Source of the DNA: Kaistia hirudinis
GTDB taxonomy: Bacteria; Pseudomonadota; Alphaproteobacteria; Rhizobiales; Kaistiaceae
Reading direction: 5' to 3'
Assembly: GCF_014196455.1 (NCBI RefSeq)
Contig: NZ_JACIDS010000003.1
Coordinates: forward strand, 964,167-1,028,166
DNA length: 64,000 nucleotides
In this document: positions 21,419 through 29,286 of the stretch, in pieces
Position numbering within the stretch: the stretch's first letter is position 1
Layout: each line of letters opens with the position of its first letter
The notes under the pieces: model-generated
What the model was told of the DNA's origin: nothing
The model's database searches: none
The model's input: the letters and a program-made list of their open reading frames with translations, nothing else
Translations under genes and position numbers: made by a program

Positions 21419-21817
21419 TCAGTGCAGCAGCAGCCCGACGACCCAGACGAGGACCGTCAGGATCGCGGAGGCGATGATGTTCGCATAGGCGAGATTGTCG
21501 CGGGCGCTCTTGGAGAAGCCCGCGCCGAAATCCCAGACGAAATGGCGCAGCCCGCCGAGCAGATGATGGATCAGCGCCCAGCTATAGCCGAACAGCACAA
21601 GCCGCCCGATCCAGGAGCCGAACACGGCGTTGGCCACGTCGAAATAGGCCGGCCCCGCCGCGGCGGCGATCAGCCACCATGCGAGCAGGAGCGTCCCGAA
21701 ATAGAGCGCCATGCCGGTGACGCGATGCAGGATCGACATCGTCATCGTGATCGGCCAGCGATAGATCTGGAGATGTGGGGAAAGCGGCCGCCCGGCCTTT
21801 GCGTCGGAATTCGACAT
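21419..21817 (-). CDS. sdhC: Succinate dehydrogenase cytochrome b556 subunit SdhC
   Basis: A 132-residue membrane subunit with three helices. The N-terminal signature RPLSPHLQIYRWPITMTMSI leads into SILHRVTG (His31 and the quinone-site Ser/Arg), and the second helix ends ALIHHLLGGLRHFVWD with the heme-ligand histidine near 84. It is the first gene of sdhCDAB. Its 5' region has a near-consensus promoter and a perfect 8-bp dyad, described separately; GAGG lies 8 bases before the ATG. Confidence 0.95.
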   Translation of the reverse strand: MSNSDAKAGRPLSPHLQIYRWPITMTMSILHRVTGMALYFGTLLLAWWLIAAAAGPAYFDVANAVFGSWIGRLVLFGYSWALIHHLLGGLRHFVWDFGAGFSKSARDNLAYANIIASAILTVLVWVVGLLLH

Positions 21818-21832
21818 TCTCGGTTCCTCGAT

Positions 21833-21852
21833 AGCTTACGTTTACGTAAGCT
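21833..21852. promoter_or_regulatory. Perfect operator dyad upstream of sdhC
   Basis: AGCTTACG-TTTA-CGTAAGCT is an exact inverted repeat with 8-bp arms and a 4-bp spacer. It lies 16-35 bp upstream of the sdhC ATG and roughly 20-38 bp downstream of the predicted transcription start. Weaker copies precede mdh. The shape (ACG, A/T core, CGT) resembles, from memory, dyads bound by MerR-family regulators such as LiuR, but no regulator gene is in the window. Confidence 0.65.
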
Positions 21853-21877
21853 CCCTCCCGCCAGGAAGTTTAGATCG

Positions 21878-21906
21878 GTTCTAGCGGCATTGTGCGGCGC
21901 GGTCAA
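21878..21906 (-). promoter_or_regulatory. Predicted sigma-70 promoter of sdhCDAB
   Basis: On the minus strand TTGACC (21901-21906) and TAGAAC (21878-21883) are separated by 17 bp. Transcription would start near 21871, giving a leader of about 54 bases that contains the operator dyad. The -35 is close to the alphaproteobacterial consensus TTGAC. Confidence 0.55.
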
Positions 21907-22014
21907 AAACCTTTCGGTGTCCGCGGCGATCCAACGCTATAGCATCCGCTTTGCCGGATGGGGCCCAAGCTTTCCCAAAATCGTACCGGCCATGGCCGCG
22001 AAGGAGATGCCGAC

Positions 22015-22395
22015 ATGACGCGACGCCTGATCTCGACCGGCTCGACCTTCGAGAAATTCGCGGGATATTCCCGCGCCGTCGTGCAGGGACCCTGGTGCTT
22101 TGTCGCCGGCACGACGGGCTACGACTATGCGACCATGACGATGCCGGAGGGGATCGAGGACCAGACCCGGAACACCATGGCGACCATCGAAAAGGCGCTG
22201 GCCGAGGGGGGCTTCGCGCTCTCCGACGTCGTGCGCGTCCACTATTATCTGAAGGACGCGGCGCTGGTTGATTCGGTCTTCGCGATCGTCGGCGGCTTCT
22301 TCGCGCAAATCCGGCCGGCGGCGACCATGCTCATCTGCGATCTCGTCGACCCGGAGATCCTGATCGAGATCGAGGTGACCGCGCTCAAAAGCTAA
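22015..22395 (+). CDS. RidA-family protein (YjgF/YER057c fold)
   Basis: A 126-residue Rid-superfamily protein, a trimeric fold whose best-known members hydrolyse reactive enamine/imine intermediates from pyridoxal enzymes. Family blocks are GPWCFVAGTTGYDY, NTMATIEKALAEGGFALSDVVRVHYYL and the C-terminal EIEVTAL. The position that holds the catalytic arginine in RidA proper reads RPAATM, so the arginine is replaced by alanine; this suggests one of the divergent Rid subfamilies whose activity is unknown. AAGGAGATG sits 6-14 bases before the ATG at 22015. It diverges from sdhC. Confidence 0.85.
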   Translation: MTRRLISTGSTFEKFAGYSRAVVQGPWCFVAGTTGYDYATMTMPEGIEDQTRNTMATIEKALAEGGFALSDVVRVHYYLKDAALVDSVFAIVGGFFAQIRPAATMLICDLVDPEILIEIEVTALKS

Positions 22396-22495
22396 GTTTC
22401 TGGCGCAGGAGCAACTTGCATAGCGGCGCCCTCGGCTTTATCGCTCGTCGCCTATCGCCACCCGCGCTGAAACAGACCGACGAGAGACCCATCCG

Positions 22496-23608
22496 ATGAC
22501 CAGCTACAACCTCCTCCTCCTGCCGGGCGACGGCATCGGCACGGAAATCATGGCCGAGGTGAAGACGGTCATCGACTGGTTCGGCAAGCGCGGCGTCGCG
22601 AGCTTCGAATATGAGCAGGACCTCGTCGGCGGCTCGGCATATGACGCGCACGGAAAGGCCGTGTCCGAGGCCACCATGGCCAAGGCCCTGGCGGCCGATG
22701 CAGTGATGTTCGGCGCGGTCGGCGGACCGAAATGGGCCGACGTTCCCTATGACGTCCGTCCCGAGGCGGCGCTGCTGCGCCTCAGGAAGGATCTCGCTCT
22801 GTTCGCCAATCTGCGTCCGGCGATCTGCTATCCCGCGCTCGCCGAGGCGTCGGCGCTCAAGCGCGAGCTGGTCGAGGGCCTCGACATCCTGATCGTGCGC
22901 GAGCTCACCGGCGGCGTCTATTTCGGCGAGCCGAAGGAGATCGTGACGCTGGAGAACGGCCAGAAGCGCGCCGTCGACACCCAGCTCTACACGACCTCCG
23001 AGATCGAGCGCATCGCCCGCGTCGCCTTCGACCTGGCGCGCACCCGCAAGAGCCGCGTCGATTCGGCGGAGAAGCACAATGTCATGAAGAGCGGCGTGCT
23101 GTGGAAGCAGGTCGTGACCAAGGTCGGCGCCGAGGAATATGCCGACGTTTCGCTCGGTCACATCCTCGCCGACAATTGCGCCATGCAGTTGGTTCGCCAG
23201 CCCAAGCAGTTCGACGTCATCGTTTGCGACAATCTCTTTGGCGACATCCTCTCCGACGTGGCGGCGATGCTCACCGGCTCGCTCGGCATGCTGCCGTCGG
23301 CCTCGCTCGGCGCGCCGGATGCGACGACGGGCCGACGCAAGGCGCTTTACGAGCCGGTGCACGGCTCCGCGCCCGACATCGCCGGCAAGGGTATCGCCAA
23401 TCCGATCGCGATGATCGCCTCCTTCGCCATGGCGCTGCGCTATTCCTTCGGCCTCGTCGAGGCGGCCGACCTGCTCGAGCGCGCGATCGCGGGCGTGCTG
23501 GATAAGGGCCTGCGCACCGCCGACATCTATACCGAGGGCACGACCAAGGTCGGCACGCATGAGATGGGCGCGGCGATCATCGCCGAGCTGGAGCGTCTCT
23601 CGGCCTGA
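22496..23608 (+). CDS. leuB: 3-isopropylmalate dehydrogenase
   Basis: A 370-residue NAD-dependent oxidative decarboxylase, third step of leucine synthesis. Signatures are [35 protein letters not shown], the metal/substrate block [26 protein letters not shown] and [19 protein letters not shown]. It is full length. It is not next to leuCD here, which is common in this group. About 100 bp separate it from the RidA gene, so it probably has its own promoter. Confidence 0.97.
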   Translation: MTSYNLLLLPGDGIGTEIMAEVKTVIDWFGKRGVASFEYEQDLVGGSAYDAHGKAVSEATMAKALAADAVMFGAVGGPKWADVPYDVRPEAALLRLRKDLALFANLRPAICYPALAEASALKRELVEGLDILIVRELTGGVYFGEPKEIVTLENGQKRAVDTQLYTTSEIERIARVAFDLARTRKSRVDSAEKHNVMKSGVLWKQVVTKVGAEEYADVSLGHILADNCAMQLVRQPKQFDVIVCDNLFGDILSDVAAMLTGSLGMLPSASLGAPDATTGRRKALYEPVHGSAPDIAGKGIANPIAMIASFAMALRYSFGLVEAADLLERAIAGVLDKGLRTADIYTEGTTKVGTHEMGAAIIAELERLSA

Positions 23609-23764
23609 GTCCATCGGGGCCGGAAGGGCGGGTGAAAGTTTTCGCGCCGTCCTTCTGGTCAAGCCCGGCCGACATCTGTATAAGGCCGCAACCCAATTCA
23701 GCCGCGATGCCTTCGGGCGGCGCGCAGCCGGCTTGCCGGCGTCGTCAGTCAAGGAAGAACTAGA

Positions 23765-23950
23765 ATGGCCGTTCCGAAGCGAAAGACCTCCCCCTCCAAG
23801 CGCAACATGCGCCGTTCGCATGACGCCCTGTCGCAGCCGACCTACACCGAGGACAAGAACTCGGGTGAGCTGCGCCGTCCGCACCACATCGATCTGAAGA
23901 CCGGCATGTATCGCGGCCGCCAGATCCTGACGCCGAAGAGCGAGAGCTGA
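23765..23950 (+). CDS. rpmF: 50S ribosomal protein L32
   Basis: A 61-residue basic protein with the L32 signature [20 protein letters not shown] followed by a C-terminal half ([16 protein letters not shown]) typical of the alphaproteobacterial form, which lacks the zinc cysteines. It lies near the exit-tunnel side of the 50S subunit. An extended -10 (TGTATAAG) at 23677-23684 lies upstream, though its -35 is weak. A ribosome site AAGGAAG lies about 10 bases before the ATG. An intrinsic terminator follows, so it looks monocistronic. Confidence 0.97.
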   Translation: MAVPKRKTSPSKRNMRRSHDALSQPTYTEDKNSGELRRPHHIDLKTGMYRGRQILTPKSES

Positions 23951-23983
23951 GCCTCGTCTCTCCGAGCGACATTCGGAATTGAA

Positions 23984-24016
23984 AAGGGCTGGCCTCGCGC
24001 CGGCCCTTCTCTTTTT
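23984..24016 (+). terminator. Intrinsic terminator of rpmF
   Basis: AAGGGCTGGC pairs with GCCGGCCCTT (one G-U) around a CTCGC loop, followed by CTCTTTTT. It begins 34 bp after the rpmF stop. Confidence 0.85.
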
Positions 24017-24066
24017 CGTGACCACGTCCTCCTGCGGCTCGCCGTGATTGTATCCACCCGGCCTAC

Positions 24067-25815
24067 GTGACAGTCTCGCCGCGCGACACGGAGGCGGATC
24101 CCGCCTGCGGCCGCATGATTCGGGGCGAGGGAATGGTTGCGGAGGACGCTGCGAAGGATCTGGAGGTCGCTCGGATCCTGTCGGGGATCGGTGAAGCCGC
24201 CTATCGCTGGACCAGCGCGGACGATCGCCTCCTCTGGAGCCCCGGTGCCGGTCCATTGCTCGGCCTCGATGATGAGTCGGCGATCACGACCGGCCAGGCC
24301 TATGACGCCCTCGTCGATCCGCAGCATGGTCCCTCGCGGCGCGATGTGATTCTCGCCTCCGGCGCGAGCGATGCCGGATCGGGCGTCCCTTTCCAGATCG
24401 AATACGCCATCCGCCCTGCCGGCCCCGAGGGGCCGCTGCATTGGGTCGAGGATACCGGGCGCTGGTACACGGATGGCGGCAGCCGCCCCGTCCGCGCCGA
24501 GGGCGTGGTGCGCATCGTCGACGACCGCCGCGCCCATGCGGAGCGTCTCGCCTTCCTGTCGCGCCATGACGTGGAGACCGGCCTCTTCAATCGTTCCTAT
24601 CTCCTTGAGCTGCTCGACGAGGCGGTGTCGCAGGCGCTGAAGCTGCGCACGCATGCCGCCTTCCTCGTGGTCGGCATCGACAATATGAAGCTGATCAAGG
24701 AGGCCTATGGCCTCGGCGCCGCCGACCGGATCGCTGCCGCGGTTGCCCAGCGCATCGCGGCGCGATTGCGCGATGGCGACGCCATCGGCCGCTTCACGAT
24801 CTATAAGCTCGGGATCCTGCTCAACAATTGCGAGGAGCACGAGATGGCGGTCGCGGCGGAGCGCTTCATCGCGGCCGTGGGCGACGAGGTGATCGCAACC
24901 GAGGATGGGGCGATGTCGGTCACGATCTCGATCGGCGGCGTTTCCATTCCGCGCCATGCCCGCTCGCGCGCGGAAGTGACGGAGCGGGCGCACGAGACGC
25001 TCGAACTGGCGCGGGACGTGGGGCCGGGACGCTTCATACCCTTCAAGCCCTCGACGATGATTGCAGCCGAGCGCCGGGCCAATACCGAGCTGTCGCGCGA
25101 TCTGGTCGGGGCGCTCGCCGAAGGGCGGCTCAGGATCGCCTATCAGCCGGTCATCGACGCGGCGAGCCGTCGGACGGCCTATCACGAGGCGCTGCTGCGT
25201 CTCGTCCAGTCCGACGGCACCGTCGCCCTCGCCGCGCAGGTCGTTCCGCTCATTGAAAGGCTGGGGCTGGCGCGGCTCTTCGACCTCGCCGTGCTCGATC
25301 AGGTGCTTGCAGCGCTGGAGGCCAACCCCGGGGCCGTGATCGCGGTCAATGTCTCGCCTGAGACGGCAGCCGGGCCTGACTGGATGGCCCGCCTCGCCGA
25401 GCGGCTCACCGCGACGCCGGGCGTCGGGTCGCGGCTGATCGTCGAGATCACCGAGGCGACGGCCATTCGAAGCCTGGAGGAGGCGACGCGCTTCATCACG
25501 AGGCTGCATGAGCTTGGCGTGCGCCTCGCGATCGACGATTTCGGTGCGGGCTATACGTCCTTCCGCAGTCTCCGCGCACTTGCGGTCGATATCGTGAAGA
25601 TCGACGGCAGCTTCATCGAGAATCTTGCCCACAGCACGGAAGATCAGATCTTCGTGCGCCACCTCGCGGCGCTCGCCCATGAACTCGGCCTCGCGACGGT
25701 CGCCGAATGGGTCCGCGACGAGACCTCCGCCAAGCTGCTCGCGAGCTGGGGTGTCCGCTATCTGCAGGGCGACGTGATCGGCGAGGCAACGCTGACGCCG
25801 GATTTCGGCGCCTGA
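24067..25815 (+). CDS. PAS-GGDEF(degenerate)-EAL cyclic-di-GMP phosphodiesterase
   Basis: Up to 582 residues, soluble, with a PAS-like sensor (about 35-150), a GGDEF domain (about 165-325) and an EAL domain (about 340-575). The GGDEF catalytic motif is lost: the expected position reads FTIYKLGILLN, so it should not make c-di-GMP, though it may bind GTP. The EAL domain keeps YHEALLRL, the Asn of VNVSP, the Glu of VEITE, IDDFGAGY, VKIDGSFI, the Glu of VAEWV and the Gln of YLQGD, so hydrolysis of c-di-GMP to pGpG is expected. The start is uncertain: a GTG at 24067 or an ATG at 24133 (MVAEDAAKDL). It is a single-gene unit convergent with phhB. Confidence 0.88.
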   Translation: MTVSPRDTEADPACGRMIRGEGMVAEDAAKDLEVARILSGIGEAAYRWTSADDRLLWSPGAGPLLGLDDESAITTGQAYDALVDPQHGPSRRDVILASGASDAGSGVPFQIEYAIRPAGPEGPLHWVEDTGRWYTDGGSRPVRAEGVVRIVDDRRAHAERLAFLSRHDVETGLFNRSYLLELLDEAVSQALKLRTHAAFLVVGIDNMKLIKEAYGLGAADRIAAAVAQRIAARLRDGDAIGRFTIYKLGILLNNCEEHEMAVAAERFIAAVGDEVIATEDGAMSVTISIGGVSIPRHARSRAEVTERAHETLELARDVGPGRFIPFKPSTMIAAERRANTELSRDLVGALAEGRLRIAYQPVIDAASRRTAYHEALLRLVQSDGTVALAAQVVPLIERLGLARLFDLAVLDQVLAALEANPGAVIAVNVSPETAAGPDWMARLAERLTATPGVGSRLIVEITEATAIRSLEEATRFITRLHELGVRLAIDDFGAGYTSFRSLRALAVDIVKIDGSFIENLAHSTEDQIFVRHLAALAHELGLATVAEWVRDETSAKLLASWGVRYLQGDVIGEATLTPDFGA

Positions 25816-25819
25816 GGCC

Positions 25820-26113
25820 TCAGCGCGCCGCGATCCGGTCCATCGCCGCAGCGAGTTCGAAGTCGAGTTCACTCAGCCCGCCAGCATCATGGGTGGTCAG
25901 GCTGACCTCGACGGTGCGGTAGCTGTTGGACCAGTCGGGATGATGGCCGATGCGCTCCGCCGCCAGCGCGGCGCGCGTCATGAAGGCGAAGGCTTCGCTG
26001 AAATCGGTAAAGACGAAGCGCCGTCCGATCGCCGTGCCATCGTCGCGGAGCGTCCAGCCGGAAAGCTGCGCCAGCGCTGCATCCCGTGCCTCTGCCGTCA
26101 GCTTCGCGCTCAT
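25820..26113 (-). CDS. phhB: 4a-hydroxytetrahydrobiopterin dehydratase (PCD/DCoH)
   Basis: A 97-residue protein of the pterin-4a-carbinolamine dehydratase family. The family motif appears as IGHHPDWSNSYRTVEVSL, with the catalytic histidines, followed by the Asp-containing GGLSELDFELAAAMD helix. It normally recycles the pterin cofactor of phenylalanine hydroxylase, but no phhA is nearby, so a moonlighting or molybdopterin-linked role is possible. Its ATG overlaps the thpR stop (ATGA), so the two are co-translated. Confidence 0.92.
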   Translation of the reverse strand: MSAKLTAEARDAALAQLSGWTLRDDGTAIGRRFVFTDFSEAFAFMTRAALAAERIGHHPDWSNSYRTVEVSLTTHDAGGLSELDFELAAAMDRIAAR

Positions 26114-26652
26114 GCGGCCGCCGCGAGCGGGTAGCTCTGCTCGACCAGATAGGGGCCGCCGCCGGTCGAATCCTTGGAGGAGAGCAGCACGAAGCGGCTG
26201 ACGTGGAATGGGCCGGCGAAGAAGCCGCCCTTGAGCGCCAGATAATTCGCGACATCGCGCTGGGGCGTGCCGCGGAGGCGCGCGAGCGTCACATGCGGCG
26301 TGAAGCGGCGCCCGTCGGGCGGCAGGCCGATCTTCTGCATGACGCGTTCATGCTCAGCCTGCAGTTCGGCGAGGGCGCGCGATGGCGCCACCTTGGCGAC
26401 GATCGAATGCGGCTTGGAGGTGCCGAAGGCCGTCAGGCCTTCGAATCGCAGCTCGATGTCGCGCCGTTTCACGCGGTCGAGCGCCTCGACGATTTCGTCG
26501 GCTGTGCGGAAATCGATGTCGCCGATGAAGCGGAGCGTGACGTGGTAATTTTCCTCGTCGATCCAGCGGGCTCCCTGCAATCCGCCGCGGAGCAGCGCGA
26601 GACGCTGTCCGACATCGGCTGGAACCTCGAGCGCGGTAAAAAGGCGCGGCAT
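26110..26652 (-). CDS. thpR: RNA 2',3'-cyclic phosphodiesterase (2'-5' RNA ligase family)
   Basis: A 180-residue member of the 2H phosphoesterase family. The two catalytic HxTx motifs are both present: HVTL in NYHVTLRFIGD near residue 38 and HVTL in FTPHVTLARLRG near 125. The family opens 2',3'-cyclic phosphates and was first described as a 2'-5' tRNA ligase. MPRLFTALEVPADV is a typical start. It is translationally coupled to phhB. Confidence 0.92.
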   Translation of the reverse strand: MPRLFTALEVPADVGQRLALLRGGLQGARWIDEENYHVTLRFIGDIDFRTADEIVEALDRVKRRDIELRFEGLTAFGTSKPHSIVAKVAPSRALAELQAEHERVMQKIGLPPDGRRFTPHVTLARLRGTPQRDVANYLALKGGFFAGPFHVSRFVLLSSKDSTGGGPYLVEQSYPLAAAA

Positions 26653-26736
26653 CGGTATCCCCCTTCAGGATTCGGCGAAGGATGAACCGAGCATTGCGGT
26701 TTGGCCGCGGCCTGTAAAGGGCCGCGGCCGATCGCC

Positions 26737-27786
26737 TCAGGGCGTCGGATTACCGGTCAGCTGGTGCACGGCATCGATCGCCGCCTCGATCTCGGGCGTG
26801 ATCATGAGGTCGATGCTGTCGATGTCGGTCGTGAGCTGCGCGAGGCTTGTGGCGCCGATGATGTTCGACGTAACGAAGGGGCGGGAGGTCACGAAGGCGA
26901 TGGCCATCTGCGCCGGATCGAGGCCGAAATCGCGCGCCACCTTCAGATAACCGTCGATCGCCGCTTCGGCGCCGGGCTTCTCATAGCGGTCGCCGCGGTT
27001 GAACAGAGTCGTGCGGGCGCCGGCCGGACGTGCGCCGTTCTGGTACTTTCCGGTGAGATAGCCCTGCGCAAGCGGCGAATAGGCCAGTAGCCCGACCTGC
27101 TCGCGCATCGCGATCTCGGCGAGGCCGACATCGAAGGTGCGGTTCAGGAGGTTGTAGGCGTTCTGGATCGAGACGACGCGCGGTCCCTTGCCGCTCTCCG
27201 CCCCGAAGACGAATCGCATCGTGCCCCAGGCGCTCTCGTTGGAAAGGCCGATATGGCGGATCTTGCCGGCGCGGACGAGATCGTCGAGCACGCCGAGCGT
27301 CTCCTCGATCGGCACCTCGTCCACGGCCCGCTCCTGCTCGACATAGCGGGTCGGGTTCGCGCCGAAGAGCGTGACGTTCCGGTCCGGCCAGTGCAACTGG
27401 TAGAGGTCGACATAGTCCGTCTGCAGGCGCTTCAGGCTGCCTTCGAGCGCGTGGACGATGTCGGCGCGGACGAGGCGCGAGGAGCGGCCGCCGCGGAACC
27501 AGTCCATGGCCGTGCGGCCGACGACCTTGCTCGCCAGGATGACCTTGTCGCGATTGCCGCGCGCCTTGAACCAGGAGCCGATGATCCGCTCGGTCGAGCC
27601 GTGCGTCTCGGCCTTGGGCGGGATCGAATAGAGCTCGGCCGTGTCGAAGAAATTGATGCCGCGGTCGATGGCAAGGTCCATCTGCGCGTGGCCTTCGGCT
27701 TCGGTGTTCTGCTGGCCCCAGGTCATGGTTCCGAGGCAGATCTCGGACACAGCGATGTCGGTTCGTCCGAGCGGGCGATATTTCAT
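26737..27786 (-). CDS. Aldo/keto reductase (Tas-like)
   Basis: A 349-residue NADPH-dependent oxidoreductase with a TIM-barrel fold. The catalytic tetrad is complete: Asp48 and Tyr53 in FFDTAELY, Lys87 in ILASKV and His132 in LYQLHWPDRN. The long HGSTERIIGSWFKARG segment and YVEQERAVDEVPIEETLGVLDDLVRAGKIRHIGLSNE resemble E. coli Tas. The physiological substrate is unknown. It lies alone between thpR and the lysophospholipase gene on the minus strand. Confidence 0.92.
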   Translation of the reverse strand: MKYRPLGRTDIAVSEICLGTMTWGQQNTEAEGHAQMDLAIDRGINFFDTAELYSIPPKAETHGSTERIIGSWFKARGNRDKVILASKVVGRTAMDWFRGGRSSRLVRADIVHALEGSLKRLQTDYVDLYQLHWPDRNVTLFGANPTRYVEQERAVDEVPIEETLGVLDDLVRAGKIRHIGLSNESAWGTMRFVFGAESGKGPRVVSIQNAYNLLNRTFDVGLAEIAMREQVGLLAYSPLAQGYLTGKYQNGARPAGARTTLFNRGDRYEKPGAEAAIDGYLKVARDFGLDPAQMAIAFVTSRPFVTSNIIGATSLAQLTTDIDSIDLMITPEIEAAIDAVHQLTGNPTP

Positions 27787-27832
27787 GTCGAGGCTCCGTC
27801 GGGCTCGCGCCCGGTGGTTTGGGGTAGGGGCC

Positions 27833-28465
27833 TCAGCGCGGAATGTCCGCGATCAGGCGCTCCACGGCGGGAAGGATCCGCTCGACGATCACCGCAACGC
27901 CCGCCCGGTTCGGGTGGAGCCCGTCCGCCTGGAGGAGGGCGGGCTGGCCGGCGGCGCCGTCGAGGAAGAAGGGATATAGCACCGCGCCATATTGCTCGGC
28001 CAGTTGGCTGTAGATCGGCTCGAAGCGAGCCGCATAGTCCGGCCCCAGATTGGGCGCGGCGCGCATGCCGGCGAGGAGGACCGGCAGCTTGCGCGCGCTC
28101 AGCTGCTTCAGGATCGCGTCCAGCGAGGCGCGCGTCTCGGCCGGGTCGAAGCCGCGCAGCATGTCGTTCGCGCCGAGTTCGACGATCACCGCGTCGGCGC
28201 CCTCGCCGAGCGACCAGTCGAGCCGCGCGAGCCCGCCCGCCGCCGTATCGCCCGAGACGCCGGCATTGACGATCTCGACATCCTGACCCCGCGCCTTCAG
28301 CGCCGCCTGCAATTGATCCGTGAAGCCCTCGCCGGGGCCGAGGCCGTATCCGGCCGTGAGGCTGTCGCCGAGCGCGACGATGCGCAGCGGCGCCGCGCGC
28401 GCCGGAAGCACGGTCCAGGCGAGGACGGCCAGGACGGAAAGAAGCAGTGTCGCCGCCTTCGTCAT
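27833..28465 (-). CDS. tesA: Periplasmic SGNH hydrolase, arylesterase/lysophospholipase (TesA-like)
   Basis: A 210-residue exported GDSL/SGNH esterase. The signal peptide MTKAATLLLSVLAVLAWTVLPARA is followed by block I GDSLTAGYG with Ser35, block II around NAGVSGDT, block III GANDMLRG, and block V DGLHPN with Asp181 and His184. It sits back to back with an ABC ATPase and FtsX-like permease, the same partnership as E. coli tesA-ybbA-ybbP, which supports a linked role in lipid or lipoprotein processing in the envelope. The start at 28465 gives a proper signal sequence; the extension to 28495 does not. Confidence 0.92.
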   Translation of the reverse strand: MTKAATLLLSVLAVLAWTVLPARAAPLRIVALGDSLTAGYGLGPGEGFTDQLQAALKARGQDVEIVNAGVSGDTAAGGLARLDWSLGEGADAVIVELGANDMLRGFDPAETRASLDAILKQLSARKLPVLLAGMRAAPNLGPDYAARFEPIYSQLAEQYGAVLYPFFLDGAAGQPALLQADGLHPNRAGVAVIVERILPAVERLIADIPR

Positions 28466-28548
28466 GTTTGGGCCTTTATCATTGTTGCATCGCACCCATA
28501 TTGGACGAACGTGCCGGGATCGGCGCTCGCAATATAGGGTGGCCGATC

Positions 28549-29286
28549 ATGCTGCAGCCAGACCACGCATCTTCTTTGCCGGCTCCGACCGCGATCGAGG
28601 TCGATGGCGTCGAGCTTTCGCTCGGAACGGGCGCCGCCCGCGTCCATATTCTGAAAGGCGTCTCGCTCAAGGTGCCGTCAGGCTCCTCCCTGGCGCTCGT
28701 CGGGCCGTCGGGTTCCGGCAAGTCGACGCTGCTGATGGTGATGGCCGGGCTGGAGCGGATCGATGCCGGCCGTCTGGTCGTCGCAGGCCGCGATCTTTCC
28801 AGGGCCAGCGAGGACGAGTTCGCGCGCTTCCGCCGGCAGAATGTCGGCATCGTCTTCCAGTCGTTCCACCTCATTCCCAATATGACGGCGCTCGAAAATG
28901 TCGCGGTTCCGCTCGAATTGTCGGGCGTGCGCGATGCGTTCGACCGCGCCCGGGCGGAGCTCGAACTGGTCGGCCTCGGCGGCCGGCTCGGCCATTATCC
29001 GGGCATGCTCTCGGGCGGCGAGCAGCAGCGTGTCGCCATTGCCCGGGCGCTGGTCGCGCAGCCGGCGATCCTGTTCGCCGACGAGCCGACCGGCAATCTC
29101 GACGAGGCGAACGGAAGGCAGATCGCGGACCTGATCTTCTCCGTCGCCGCGGCACGCGGCGCCACGCTCGTACTGGTCACGCATGATCCGGCCCTTGCCG
29201 CACGCTGCGAGCGGATCGTGCGCGTCCATTCCGGGCGGCTCGACGCCGCGGAGGAGCAGGTTCCGGCCCGGAGCGCCGCCGAATGA
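28549..29286 (+). CDS. ybbA: ABC transporter ATP-binding protein (YbbA/LolD-like)
   Basis: A 245-residue ATPase of the MacB/LolD group. Walker A is GPSGSGKST, the Q-loop is FQSFHLIPNMTALENV, the signature is LSGGEQQRVAIARAL, and Walker B is ILFADEPTGNLDEANG. The start at 28549 (MLQPDHASS) avoids overlap with the divergent tesA-like gene. Its stop overlaps the permease ATG (ATGA), so the two subunits are translated together. Members drive movement of lipids, lipoproteins or peptides without transporting through a classical channel. Confidence 0.92.
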   Translation: MLQPDHASSLPAPTAIEVDGVELSLGTGAARVHILKGVSLKVPSGSSLALVGPSGSGKSTLLMVMAGLERIDAGRLVVAGRDLSRASEDEFARFRRQNVGIVFQSFHLIPNMTALENVAVPLELSGVRDAFDRARAELELVGLGGRLGHYPGMLSGGEQQRVAIARALVAQPAILFADEPTGNLDEANGRQIADLIFSVAAARGATLVLVTHDPALAARCERIVRVHSGRLDAAEEQVPARSAAE

